Source: Tridacna crocea
Lineage: Eukaryota; Mollusca; Bivalvia; Cardiida; Cardiidae
Direction: 5' to 3'
DNA: 64,000 nucleotides
Assembly: GCA_943736015.1 (NCBI GenBank)
Contig: OX031070.1
Span: 42,866,173 to 42,930,172, forward strand
The translations under genes and the position numbers were made by a program. The notes under the pieces were generated by a model, which was not told the DNA's origin, ran no database searches, and saw nothing but the letters and a program-made list of their open reading frames with translations. Below, piece by piece: positions 9,937 to 22,500 of the stretch. Each line of letters begins with the position of its first letter. The first letter of the stretch is position 1.

Positions 9937-12762
9937 AGAAAAGAAAAGATATTTGACTCTAATATGTAATCCAAAAATACACTTCCTGGCCCTTCCTTGG
10001 AATCCTGTGACGTCAGCGAATGGACTCCTCGATGAACGGAAATTGTCAAAAGAAATTGTAAAACATGACAGATATCTCCGGTTAAAAGGTGTCTACTGAG
10101 GAATTGCCGAATGCCACAGGTATATTTTGTGTTGTTTATCGCTAGGCTAAAGGAAATTATGATCAATGTTTGTTTCATGGGTGACTTTGGGTGGGAAAGG
10201 CTGTCATGTACCGGCGCCGGCAATTGAGATATTGCATTCCTTGTGTTTATATTATATAGAAGAGATTTTTTTCATATTTGATCATTTAGTTTGATTATAG
10301 AATATCAAATTCCTGTGGTAAGACGCGATGAGCAGCTAAAGGCTTACCATAAAACGCTGTGTATACCACGCAGGCCTTTTTCAGCATCAGATCCGAGAAA
10401 AAAAGGTTGTTCGGATGTACAACACGCATCAAAAATTGACCAACATATCGTAACATCTGAAGCTTACGACGCTATCTTGAAAAATTGTAAATGGCGATAC
10501 TTTATCAAAGGGAAATAATCATTTTAATCAAAGTGGAAATGGTAATGATTCGATGTGTACTCGGGGGATTATAAAAACATGCCAGCTTATGACATGTTGC
10601 AAATTCACACATTGAACTGACGGCCATATCGTTGTTAATCTCCTATTTTCTCACCTCGATCGACAAATGTGACAGGTGTGAAATAAACATAGATCTATAT
10701 GATATAAATCACGGTTTTTGTAAAAAGTAGCGTTAAATATATAAACTTTTAAATCATTCATTTCTTTCTGAATCATTATTTTACACTTTTATAAATTGTT
10801 CAATTTTAGCTATAAACAAAGATTTAAAAAAAAATGAGACGAATCAGACGATAACAGTAAATCAATATTTATCATTCCGGGGTACGTCCGCCATTGCCAA
10901 AATGGCTGATAGAATCGGGAAATTACGCATTGTGGGAAATTACGAATCCTAATCCATAAATTAAATATGTACAAGTACATTTTAACAAAATTCAAACATA
11001 ATTTTTTTTTTTTTTAAATCGGTAAAAGTTGAAATGGGATGATGACGAAAGTTAAAGAGGCAATAATACTCATTTTAAGCTAGTTTTAACTCATTTTGTT
11101 TTTATTTTATCAAAATATAGTCATTCTTATATATCTATGCCAAATATTGTGCCTGACGGTTGCAAGGTTGCTTAGATTACGCTTGATAGAAAATACATTT
11201 CGCGGACTTGCAGCCTTCAGTGTAAACAGACTGGTTGTTTCCGGATTTTGAATCGAAGATTTTCAATATCCGTTATACACTCGGGTAGATTCGTATGATG
11301 ATCATGCATTCTGTAACGTGACTATATTTGACCTTGGCCTTGATGCGGTAAATAAAGAAAAATGGATGCTTCTCTGTTGCTCTATTTATAGACGGAGATC
11401 GAGGCCTATATGTAAGTTACACCGTATCCGACTCTAGGCGAAAACCAACGATAAATTTCCGTGAGTCACCGCCATTGTTTACAGCTTCAATCGTGAGCCA
11501 GTTTTCTTCTGGCCAATTTTCGGTTTTTTGACACAAACCCCCGTGTTTCTTTTTTCATTTACACGATATATGTCAGTAATTTATCCTTGTGTACACTAAG
11601 GACAGATTTCTGTACCAATCTATTTTTCTTGTTGAAATTTAACAGCGTTTCTGCTCACTGGCTGTAGACAGGCATCTTTAAGGCTGTGGCGAGAGAACTT
11701 TGCCGTTTTGTACCTACGCCCCGACCCCCACCCATCCACTTTGAACAGATATACGTCCGACTTTCAAGGAGGAGAAAAACATGGCTTTGCCTATTGTAGT
11801 GTATAACACGCAGTCCCCAGTTTGAAATTATTCAGAGTTGAAAAAATGTGCATGTTTATACACACCAAAACACGGTAATAGTGAATCTTCAATTAGTACG
11901 CAAATATATATAAGATATTATCTACATAATGAACATAATCCACAATTTAGGCCGAATGTTCTCCATGGACCGAATCTTTTCCTGTGTGGGCCGAATCTTT
12001 TAGGGTCCTAATCTTCTCAGCTTTTTGGGGGCCGACACTTTTTGGGTCCGAATGGTCTTCCACACTTTTACTACCCCATCTTGACAGTTTTAACATTGTG
12101 AGCCACCCTTTATAACATTCTGTTACACCCGGCTTACTCACTGGACCGATTAAACAAGATCAAGGTCTTACTTACCAACTCTTCGATACTTTGTCAAGAT
12201 TCATGTACGAACATCACAACCATGTGAATTGCGTAAGTTTTTCTTTATTTGGTATCGACCGAAACACTGCGATTTTGCATGCGAAAAGCATTACGGCAAC
12301 CGCAGCCAAATGTCTTAGAAATGTGTTTAATTGCTGATAAATGAATAAATCGATAGCGTTTTAGGGATATGAATGTATTTAGGCGATGGGAGTCGAATTT
12401 CTGATAAATTTATCAAACAAATTTGTCAGCAGGATACTTTTTTGTCAGCATATGACAAGAAACTCCGCTATTTACCCTGCTGTGTCAAAGGTCATAATGA
12501 AAATGTAAACAATGGGAAACGAGATTTTACTTTATGTCCCAAACATTATTGGTTAGTATCGATCTTAGACATTTTATGTAAACCGTTTGATGTTATTTTC
12601 GGTAATTATTCTTTTAACTACATAGAAGTAAACTCTCGTTCCCGCATTTCTCTTTTGAAGAGCGTTTATAAGCTATTTTACACTCACAGTCGATAAATTA
12701 GATGTTTATTCTACGGGTCTGTGAGTACCTGTTCTTTGGCCCCAGTTGGGTGCCACTATTTT
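9937..12762. other. MITE-free interval, candidate promoter and first-exon region
   Basis: 2.8 kb without a copy of the dominant MITE, with more CpG than its surroundings. It holds the CRE at 10008, a single arm of an inverted repeat near 10,290-10,318 (ATAGAATATCAAATTCC, also at 17.36 and 17.48 kb), short imperfect repeats of 'GGCCGAATCTTTT' at 11,950-12,060, and two divergent donor-like sites near 12.2 kb. Open frames here (10,291-10,518; 12,373-12,696) match no family I know. The missing first exon of the phosphatidyltransferase could lie here. Confidence 0.4.
10008..10015. promoter_or_regulatory. Consensus CRE (TGACGTCA)
   Basis: A perfect CREB/ATF palindrome near an ACTTCCTGG ETS-like site, in the repeat-poor region about 450 bp upstream of the - strand exon at 9447-9561. 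Consistent with a promoter there, but a single 8-bp site can occur by chance. Confidence 0.3.
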
Positions 12763-12764
12763 TA

Positions 12765-13245
12765 CCTTTTACCAAACAATCCCGGATTTTCACGACCTGA
12801 GGAGGAAGCTGTCTGAAAACATTGTAAAAAAGGAGAAAATGCTGGTAACTAGCATTGCTGCCTTTCCCACAATATTTTCTACCCTTCCCGACCCAAATTT
12901 CAACTTTTGAGTCCCTTTAATTTTATCGTCTGCATGTGCTTCCAATTTGGACCAATCTTTATTTATGTTGTTTGGTAAAGAGATAGTAAGCCCTAACTGA
13001 CACTTTACAAGTATACATTTTAACCCTTTACCACACAATGACCACTTTTAAAGCCCCAGAGAATGACGCCTCTTGAAAACATTGTGAGAAAAGAAGAAAA
13101 TACTGGCAGCATTTTTATCCTTTTCCCAAAATGTTTTTTACTTAACAAAAGTAAAGTTGCACCTTTTGAGCCACACTGAAACTGTTGTCTGCTAGTGCTT
13201 TCATTTTAGACAAGGCAAAAATTTTGTTGTCTGGTAAAGGGTTAA
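12765..13245 (-). mobile_element. Two MITE A copies
   Basis: 12765-12985 has decayed ends and a partly lost core. 13020-13245 is bounded by TTAA on both sides, with core GAAAATACTGGCAGC. Confidence 0.75.
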
Positions 13246-13443
13246 ATAGGATAAGCTGTGGAACTACCCCTATGGAGACTTTGCTTGGCACATTTGGTGG
13301 AAAAAAGTAGGTTTTACTAGGAACTAGTTCTATTTATTAAATTATTAGCCACTACATTCACTATTTTTCATATTTATGAAACAGTTTTCAACATAGCTTG
13401 GACAAGTCTATAACTGACAAATGACAACCTGGTCATATACTAA

Positions 13444-13634
13444 CAGAGCACCAGATAGAGGGAGAATTTTGATTTCAAATTTGAAAATATTAATTATTCT
13501 GCACTAAACCCCATGGTGTGGGTACTCATTAGAATCGTCTCATTGAGACAATTCTAATGAGTACCCACAACATAGGGTTTTAGAGAGAAATAATGGATTT
13601 AAAGTACCATCACTCCCTCTTATCTGGAGGTCTG
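13444..13634. mobile_element. Second MITE family, 191-bp hairpin
   Basis: An inverted repeat centred on AATCGTCTCATTGAGACAATT, with terminal CAGAGCACCAGATAGAGGG / CCCTCTTATCTGG. A second copy of the same length is at 48446-48637. Confidence 0.8.
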
Positions 13635-14054
13635 TACTAGTATACATTCATTGTGTAAGTAGGGTTGTATAGGTTCTGCCGTAGTTTCCTGTAGCAAACT
13701 TTTTGAACACTGACAGGAATGTCTCAATTACTTACCTAGCAAGTTAGGGGTTGCTTGGCATTTTCCGCACAAAATTAATATTTCCCAAGGCCATTTGTGA
13801 TATATGCCGAGCGATGTCAAAGGTAAAAATAGGATATTAATTTATGTAAATGATTTTGACCTGGGTCATGATAAATGAAATAGATAATAATAGCCTTTCA
13901 AACCCTATGTTTCATGACTTTTGTAATGACGCTTTAATCTTTTTTTTTTTTAAATCAGCCATTTTATGGACAATTTATTATTGGAAATTGAATAAAAATG
14001 AACAGGCATTTGTTGCAGCACGGTGGCTGCACCCCATGTTTTATGGAACTCATA

Positions 14055-15650
14055 TTAACCCTTTACTCCATAGATACTCATTTCTACACATTGCTTGAAG
14101 GAGCCTTTGGAAAGCATTGAGGCAAAAGGTGAAATTGCTCGTGACGAGCAATTTCACCATTTGTCACAATGTTTTCTATGCTATCAAAAGGTGTCATTCA
14201 CACATAAGAAACTGCTTCATCTTTGCTGTTATTTAGGGTCCATTAGACAGGGTTCGACATTAACATTTTTTCAAACTAGACCAGTGGACCAGTAATTTGA
14301 ATTTTTTACTAGACCACTTCAGATTTCTACTAGACCATTTTTGCAGAATGAAGAAAAGTATGAAATAGATCTAATTCTATGTTTTTTTTCCTTGTTAATA
14401 TACCACAATTGTGAAAAAGGACAATGTCATGTTCAGTAATGATCAATGAATGCCTGTCTGTCAGATTATTTCAAATACGATTTTTTCCAAGAGGGGAAAA
14501 AAAAAGCTTTACCCATTTGAAAGCATGTGAAAGGGGTAAGATTTCAAAATTTGGGGGTATGACAATATTGTCTCCAAATTAGAAGTAAAGTAATCAATTT
14601 AACGATGCTTTGTACCACAAAAGTATATCATATTAAGATATTTGTGGAAATTTACTGTTTAAAGTCATTAAAATGCTGAAAAGACAGTGTGAAGTGACTC
14701 TTATAGGACAATGTCAAAAGGACCATTGTTTTGTGTCATGGGTTTCCGTGCTTTTTGCATCGAGCATTTTTCCGTGTGTGTTAATTTATTGGCAGGTTTT
14801 TCCACATGATTTGTCAAAAATTATCAATAAGGGTAGCAAGTTACTTCAAAACCCGTCATTTTGCACAAGTTAAGCGGATAACGGATTCTTTTACGTTTTT
14901 TTTTTTCCTTATATGAAGTCTCGCGTGTAACCAAAATTTGGTGGGTGAATTTCAAGTCTATTACATGATTTACGCAACAGTATGCGCGAGTTTTGTTTCG
15001 ATCCATTCTTTTTAACTTTATATTAGGACTCTGCTTCTCCCCGATCAGATTTTATTTTGAAGTGACGCAAGCTTGGCATTTTTCCCACTCGTCTGCTCCG
15101 TTGTCAATATAAACATCTTGGCAACTCATTTTAGGTTGTCGTCAAAATGAAACTACGGTATTCCAAGAAAAAGAGCTAGACATGGGTAATTCTTGCTTAA
15201 AAATCAAATACTCTAACGAAATGAAGAAAATCACGTTCAAGTTAAGACATCTTCTTGACGAAAAATAGCCCGTAGACAACGGTCTACTAAATCTATTTTC
15301 GGTTCGAGTTGGTTTTTTTACTGAAAATATTGACTACCGCTTGCGCGATGGGCTTCCTGTAGAAATTGTCAGTCTGCATTTTGTCGCTTGTTGGACAAAA
15401 TCACACATTATGTAAGCGATCTTTTTCGAGGAACAGCACGTTAGGTCAGTTTTCGTCACTAATATGCCAAGCATTTAAACTGACACTTAACTTATTGTCT
15501 GGATTTTTGCACTAGACCATTCGGGCTAGCTGGACGCAGTCTCTACTAGCCCGAACCGATGTTTTGCTAGACAATGTCGTTCGGACGTGCCTTAATGTCG
15601 AACCCTGCATTAGAGATGCCATGGAAATTTCTTACGGGGTAAAGGGTTAA
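14055..15650. mobile_element. B-type MITE split by a 1.36-kb element
   Basis: MITE parts are 14055-14247 and 15608-15650, TTAA at both outer ends. Other B copies show the uninterrupted sequence GGGTCAATTAGAGATACC at the insertion point. Confidence 0.88.
14248..15607. mobile_element. 1,360-bp TIR transposon nested in a MITE
   Basis: Terminal inverted repeats CAGGGTTCGACATTAA / TTAATGTCGAACCCTG are perfect over 16 bp and flanked by CATTAGA on both sides (14241-14247, 15608-15614). CTAGACCA-type subterminal repeats occur at both ends. No transposase frame is visible, so it is non-autonomous. CAGGG ends with a 7-8 bp duplication suggest hAT-like, which is an inference. Confidence 0.88.
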
Positions 15651-15769
15651 TTTGAGCAGCTCTTATACAAAACCCTCCACATTTCATGGCATGAAAATTG
15701 TGATATCTCAATTTTGTTTTTTATCTTCAGGAGACAGGATAGATTTCTTTGCTCTCTTCTAATTGCTTA

Positions 15770-15960
15770 ACCCTTACCCAACCAACAAATTTTTAAAAAC
15801 ATAATTATGAAGATCACCAATTTAAAATTGGTTCAGATGAACTTGTAATCTCTTTGATAGGGTAGAAACATTTTGGGAAAAAGGAGAAATATTAGTTACC
15901 AGCGTTTGTAGCCATATTATTTCAGTTAGTTTCATTTTCAAAAAGCCAACAATATTGTTG
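15770..15960 (+). mobile_element. Partial MITE A
   Basis: Left arm and a damaged palindrome only, truncated after TTACCAGCGTTT. Confidence 0.6.
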
Positions 15961-15967
15961 CAGGTAC

Positions 15968-16413
15968 TTTATCTCTTTACCAAACAACAAATCTTAGACT
16001 GGTCCAAACTGAAAGCATTTGCAGACGACAAGATAAACGTGACAAAAAATTGAAACTTGCCTTTAGAAGAGTAGAAAACATTGTGGAAAATAGAAAAAAT
16101 GCTGGTTACAAGCACTTTAATTCTTTTTGCATGGTTTTTTTCAGAAAGGCTTCTTTTAGAGTGGTTAAAACCAGGGATTGTTGGCTGAAAGGGTTAACTC
16201 TTTGCCTAACAAAAAGTGCAGATTAAAAGCAAATTTGCAGACATCAAAATTAATGTGACTCAGAAACTGAAATTTGTTCTGGGAGGGTAGAAAACAATGT
16301 GGGAAAAAGGAGAAAATGCTGGTTACCAGCATTTTCTCTTTTTCCCACAATGTTTTCAAAATCTTTCCGTCCTGGGGACATGAAAACCAGGGATTGTTTG
16401 GTAAAGGGTTTAA
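15968..16413 (+). mobile_element. Two MITE A copies sharing one TTAA
   Basis: 15968-16197 and 16194-16413 overlap only by the TTAA at 16194-16197. The second ends 33 bp before the acceptor of phosphatidyltransferase exon a. Confidence 0.8.
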
Positions 16414-16446
16414 GAGTTAAATGTAATGTGTTGATTTATTTTTCAG

Positions 16447-16542
16447 GATATATTAGACTGGTGCTGTTATTTGGGAGTTTACTTGTGTATGAAAAACCAG
16501 ACTGGTTTCTGTCGGCTTACATTATTTCTGCAATTCTAGATG
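16447..16542 (+). CDS. CDP-alcohol phosphatidyltransferase exon a
   Basis: 96 nt, acceptor ttcag|GATAT, donor GATG|gtaagg, phase 1 at both ends. Encodes GYIRLVLLFGSLLVYEK, a first hydrophobic segment, and ends at the first catalytic Asp (AILD). Confidence 0.9.
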
Positions 16543-19500
16543 GTAAGGCCTTCTCTCCCCTCTAATATTCTTTCTATTGTTCTTTCTTTCTTTTTCATCC
16601 TTTTTTCCTCCTTTCTGTCTAATTTTAAAATTATCAAACAACAATATTTTAGACTGGCCCAAATTCAAAGCATTTGCAGACGAAAAAATAAAAGTGACTG
16701 AAAATTTGAAATTTGTTTTGTGAAGGGTAGAAAACATTGTTGGAAAAGGAGAAAATGCTGGTTACCAGCATTTTCTCCTATTCCCACAATGTTTTCTAAA
16801 GGCTCCTTTCTCAGGGGTGTCAAAAGTAGGGGTTTTGTTGTAATGGGTTAAAGTGAGGAGATTATCATTATGAGTAGGGCTGAGAAAGAAGCCTTTTGAA
16901 AGCATTGTGGGAAAGAAAAAAAATGCTCGTAAACAGCATTTTCTCCTTTTGCCACAATGTTTTCTACCCTGTCCGGACCAAATCTGAATTTTTCAGTCAC
17001 CTTTATTTTGTTGTCTGCAAAATGCTTTCAATTTGGACCAATTTAAAATTTTGTCATTTGATAAAGAGTTTAAGAAACATGATCTCCTGCTAGATGGCAT
17101 TCCATAAATACTCTTCTAATTTGCTTCTTTCCAAAGCGACAACCATTACTTTGAATTTCAAACTAAAATAAACGTTTACTCAAAAAAACTCTACCTTGTG
17201 CGATTCACTCAGCTATGATCAGCAGTTTAGAGAAATTTGGAGCTAAAACAGGTCTCATTTCTGCTCAAACATATTGATAAAAGCAACTTTCTCCATTGCT
17301 ACTTTATATAATACTAGTTTCCCGAATATAGGGGAGAGTGATGCGTCATATAAAACAGGTCGAATCACAGGAATTTGACATTCTATATAACCAAAATAAA
17401 TGATAAAATATGAAAAAAAAGTCTCCCCTATATATATATATATATTTTTTTTTTATCATTTATTTCAATTATAGAATGTCAAATTCCTGTGGTTGAATCT
17501 TCGAAGAATATGACATGTGCAGACAATGAGTTAAGAAAAGCAAATACATGTAGTGCTTTATTTGGTCAAAGCTCTCCCCATTTCTAAAACATTACTGATC
17601 CAGATAATCATTTCAAAACAAAATCATATTATGTAAGTTCCTTTGGAAGTATTTGCCACTGGTGATACACATGCCAGCTAAAGAAGCAAATTGGCTGAAA
17701 GAAGGGGTAGTTAGGTAATAAAAGATTTTATTAAATTCTTTATAATTTTTTTCATCCAATTTTCCATAGACTCAAATAGAATTTAACTCTTTACCAAATG
17801 ACAAAATTACAGACTGGTTCTTAATTGAAAGCATCTGCAGACAGCAAAATAAATATGATATATTACTTGAAATTTGGTTGAAGGGAAGGGTAGACAACAT
17901 TGTGGCAATAAGAGAAAATGCTGGTTACCAGCATTTTCTCCCTTTCCCCTCAATGTTTTCTAATAGGCTTCTTTCTCTGGATCGTTAAAAGTCGGGATTG
18001 TTTGGGAAAAGAGTTAATCCCTCTTTCTCTAGACTCATTTGATAGAATCTCATCTAAATTAGGCGTAAACAAAAAATATCTGTGTTTAGGGTTTTGGTTG
18101 GAGATATTTAGGTAGGGTTGGTAGGAATTTTTTTCCCCCGGGATCTTTTTAAATGGACCATGTACTGAAATCACAACCAACAGATTTTATTTCTTTCAGC
18201 CATGGAGTAAAAAGTTTAGGGTCGGCTGCATTTTCTATGTTGGGTTGGGAAACCATAAAAACAGATACGTGTACTTTTTGATAGGCCTAACCAGCTCATG
18301 TCAGGAACATTATCTTATCTCATTTTTCACTCTATTTTGTTACACAGGCTGTGATGGGGCGTTAGCAAGAAGATTAAATCAGACCTCAGCATTTGGAGCT
18401 TGGGTAAAAATACTTACTCTTGTTTTGTTATGGTCTTATCCAGTAAGCTTGGTCTTTGATACTCTTCGAAACAGACAAAATGAAGGAGAGAAAGACATAA
18501 AATATAAAGATATAAGAAGCAGAGATTGTGACAAAGACTTACCCTATAACAAACAATTTTTTTAACAAACCAGATGGAAAATGTCAAAAAAAAAAAAATG
18601 TTGTGGAAAAAGGAGAAAGTGCTGAAAACCTTCTACCCTTCCCTCCAAAATTTCAATTTTCAGTCACATTAATTTTGTCATCTGCAAATGCTTTCAGTTT
18701 GGACAAGTCTAAAATTTTTTTGTTTGGTAAAGAGTAAAGGCCGTACCAAATGACAAAATTTGAGACTTGTCCAAATTGAGAGTATTTGTAGACGACATAT
18801 AAACTCATTACCAAACGACAATATTATAGACTTGTCCAAATTGAAAGCATTTGCAGACGACAAAATAAAAGTGACTGAAAATTTGAAATTCGTTTTGGGA
18901 AGGGTAGAAATCATTGTGGGAAAAGGAGAAAATGCTGGTTTCCAGCATTTTCTCCTTTTCCCACAATGTTTTCTAAAGGCTTCTTTCTCTGGGGGCGTCA
19001 AAAGTGGGTTAATCATTGCTCATATGATTGAATTTGTCTTTAAAGATTAGAAAACCTAGTTGCAAAAGGAGAAAATATTCGTTAACCCTTTCTACAAAAT
19101 CCTGGGTTTTAACGACCCTGGTAAGTAGGCCTTTTGAAAGCAATGTGGGAAAAAAGGAGAAAATGCTGGTAACCAGCATTTCCTCCTTTTCACACAATGT
19201 TTTCTTGACTATCTGATTCAAATGTCATAATTTGTATCATATAAATTTTTTTGTCTGCAAGTGCTTTCAAGTTGGACCCATCTAAAATATTGTCATTTGG
19301 GAAAGAGTTACAGGAATTTTGTCCTTTTCCCACAGTGTTTCCAAAAATCTTCATTTTCCTGGTTGCACAACAAAAGATTATTAGGAAAGAGGTAACAATT
19401 TTTGTGTATGTTAATTGTTAACCTTTTCCCAAACAGCAAATTTTGGACCAGACCAAATTGGAAGCATTTTGCAAATGACAAATTAACAGTTGCAAAAAAA

Positions 19501-22500
19501 ATGATTTTTCTATGGTAGGGTAGAAAAACATTGTGGGAAAAGGAGAAAATGCTGGTTACCAGCATTTTCTCCTTTTCCCACAATGTTTTCAAAGGGCCTC
19601 TATTCCTGACCCGTAAAAACCAGGAATTGTTTGGGAAAGGGTTAAAGGAATCTTATCCTTTCCCCACAATGTTTTCAAAAATCTTCATTTTCATGATTGC
19701 ACATCTAAAGGGTTTTAGGAAAGAGTTAACAATTTTTGTGTCTATAAATCAGTGCTATGAAATGTTTATTTTTTCTTTTTCAGTTTGATGTTGTTATAGA
19801 TCTCATAAGCAGAGGGGCACTCTGGTGTTTTTTATCAAGAGTAAGTACCTGCATACCAATACAGATAACCGGTTACCGCACAATACTGAGTTTCAACGGC
19901 TCCGAGAAAGAAAGCTATTAAAAATATTATGGGAAAAGGAGAAAATGCTGCTAACTAGCTTTTTATCTTTTTCCCATTCTTACGAACAAAGTCTGTAACA
20001 AAGAAACAAATGCATAGCAGAAAAATAGAGGGACGGGATTTGAACCTAGAATGTACGGATGAAAGGCCAACACCATAACCACTGAGCTGAAGAGAATTCT
20101 GCGCAGCGCAGTTGTTAGGTATTGTATTTAAATCGGGACAAAGCCATGCATGAAGGAGTGGTCTCCTGTCATACACCCCCTTTTAACTCATTACCAAACG
20201 ACAATATTTTAGGCTTGTCCAAATCAAAAGCATTTGCAGACAACAAAATAAAAGTGACTGAAAATTTGAAATTTGTTTTGTGAAGGGTAGAAAACATTGT
20301 TGGAAAAGGAGAAAACGCTGGTTACCAGCATTTTCTCCTTTTCCCACAATGTTTTCTAAAGGCTTCTTTCTCAGGGGTGTCAAAAGTAGGTATTGTGTGG
20401 TAAGGGTTAAAGTCATCATTTATTGATGACTCAAATCCTTATTTGGTAGAAAGTCTGTTTTTGGACAACAAACGGGATTAACGGCTCAATGGCCAATTCC
20501 CGATGAGCCCCGTCATGAAGCCATAAATGACAAATTTTGGACTCTTCCAAACCACAAGAGTTTGCAGATGACAATTTTAGATTTGGAGAAAATACCAGAA
20601 AGTTCTCAAAAAGGGTGGAAAACACTGTGGGAAAAGGAGAAATTGCTCGTAGCCCCCGTCCTTTTCCCACAGTGTTTTCAAAAGACTCTTACTGCAGACA
20701 CGTAAAAACAAGGGCTTGTTTGGGAAAGGGTTAACACAAACAGCCTCTGGCAGGATTCATACTCATTTTTCAAGGCTTAAAAAATCAATACCACAACCAG
20801 TGAACCAAAGAGATTTCTCCCCAACGTAATGGTCAGGTATTGTATTTAACTCATTACCAGACAACAAAATTTTAGACTTGTCCAAATTTGCAGACGACAA
20901 AATAAAAGTGACTGAAAATTTTAAATTTGTTTTGTGAAGGGTAGAAAACATTGTTGGAAAAGGAGAAAATGCTGGTTACCAGCATTTTCTCCTTTTCCCA
21001 CAATGTTTTCAAAAGGCTTCTTTCTCAGGGTCGTCAAACATAGGGATTGTGTGGTAATGGGTTAAATCAGGACGAAGCTATGCATGATGGAGTGATCTCC
21101 CGTAACACACCCCCTCTTAAAGTCATCATTTATTGATGACTCGAAGTCTTATTAGGCAGAAAGTCCTTTTTTTGGGCAACAAATGGGATTAATGGCGCAA
21201 TGGCTGATCCTGGACTAGCCCCCGTCTTATGAAGATGAAAGTTCGCTACAGTTGCATAGCCGAAACACAAACTGGGATTCAAACCCATGACGGGCAAATA
21301 TCCTCGTTTTACGAGGCTTAAAAGACCAATACCATAACCACTGAGCCAAAGAGATATCTTCCCCAATGCAGTGATCAGTTATTGTATTTAAATTGGGACA
21401 AAGCTATGCATGAAGGAGTGGCTTCCCATAACAAAGGACACTGTAAATGTGGTACAGGTAATGGGATTTTGTCTGTAAAAGATTGGAAAACATTGTGGGA
21501 AAAGAAGAAAATGCTGGTTACCAGCATTTTCTTCTCTTCCCACAATGTTTTGAAAGCTTTCTTTCTAAGAGCCATTAAGATTCTGGACTGTGTATTGCTA
21601 AAAAACTTAAAAATATGCTGGTTTTTTCGACAGTGGGGTTACATAGTGATGATGGTGGAATGGCTGACATTTACTTGTACACACTTTAGAGGACCAACCT
21701 GGAAAATACCTCCAGAGGAATTCCCCACTATATGTAAAATGGTCATGGCTAAAGGTATGGTACTATGAGGGTATTTAACATGCTTGAGTATAATACTGAA
21801 TTCTATTGGATGAGTACACTGCCGAACCAGTCTATATTTTGGATGAGGCGACAGCCGAGTCCATAATATACACTGGCTCTGCAGTGTATGAATCTAACTG
21901 AATTCATTATTGTACCTAAGAATGTTAAATGATGTCTTTATTTCACACTTCCATATTGACTGTAAAATAAACGACAAATGTAGGGGTATTTCAATTTGAA
22001 TAAATAAATTTAAAAAAATCAAAATATATCAAAAGAGGGTTTTGAAGTTGTCTTTTTTTTTTTTTACAACAGATTTCGGTAGACTACTACCACACAATCC
22101 AGACTTTTAATGAACCTGAGAAAGAAGCCTTTAGAAAACATTGTGGGAAAAGGAGAAAATGCTGGCAACCAGCATTTTCTCCTTTTCCTACAATGTTTTC
22201 TACCCTTCACATAACAAATTTCAAATTTTCAGTCACTTTTATTTTGTCGTCTGCAAATGCTTTCAATTTGGACAAGCCTAAAATATTGTCGTTTGGTAAT
22301 GGGTTAAACACTATTCAATCAATCAATTAACTTAGAATGAGAAATGAGATAATACAGATACATGTAGTAATAGATTTCTACATTTCAAACAGGTTTTAAA
22401 ACCCCAGTAGGGACTTACGCAATAACAGGGATATTTGTTTTACCTCTTTGGCTGTATGGAATGAGTTCTGGGTTTTTAGACGAGCGAGTTGGCCTACACT

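Larger units (their letters stand above)
19985..21425 (-). repeat. Cluster of a tRNA-like SINE-type repeat
   Basis: Repeated blocks include AAGTCATCATTTATTGATGA, a tRNA-like - strand head (CTTTGGCTCAGTGGTTATGG; GGGTTTGAATCCC) near 21,285-21,360, and GGGACAAAGCTATGCATGAA. Parts are repeated at 19,985-20,182, 20,411-20,845 and 21,066-21,425. A reverse-oriented copy is at 43,970-44,110. Confidence 0.7.

Noticed and set aside
10291-10518. 75-codon + strand frame as a conserved exon
   Set aside because: Its start overlaps a repeated ATAGAATATCAAATTCC arm, and nothing in the product is recognisable.
12201-12260. First exon of the phosphatidyltransferase (frame MYEHHNHVNC...)
   Set aside because: The strong donor gtaagt gives the wrong phase for exon a. 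The in-phase alternative gtatcg is weak and the peptide lacks the expected P-N before Gly.
12373-12696. 107-codon + strand frame as a gene
   Set aside because: No recognised motif, no supporting splice or promoter signal, and it is within the length expected by chance in AT-rich DNA with this many frames.
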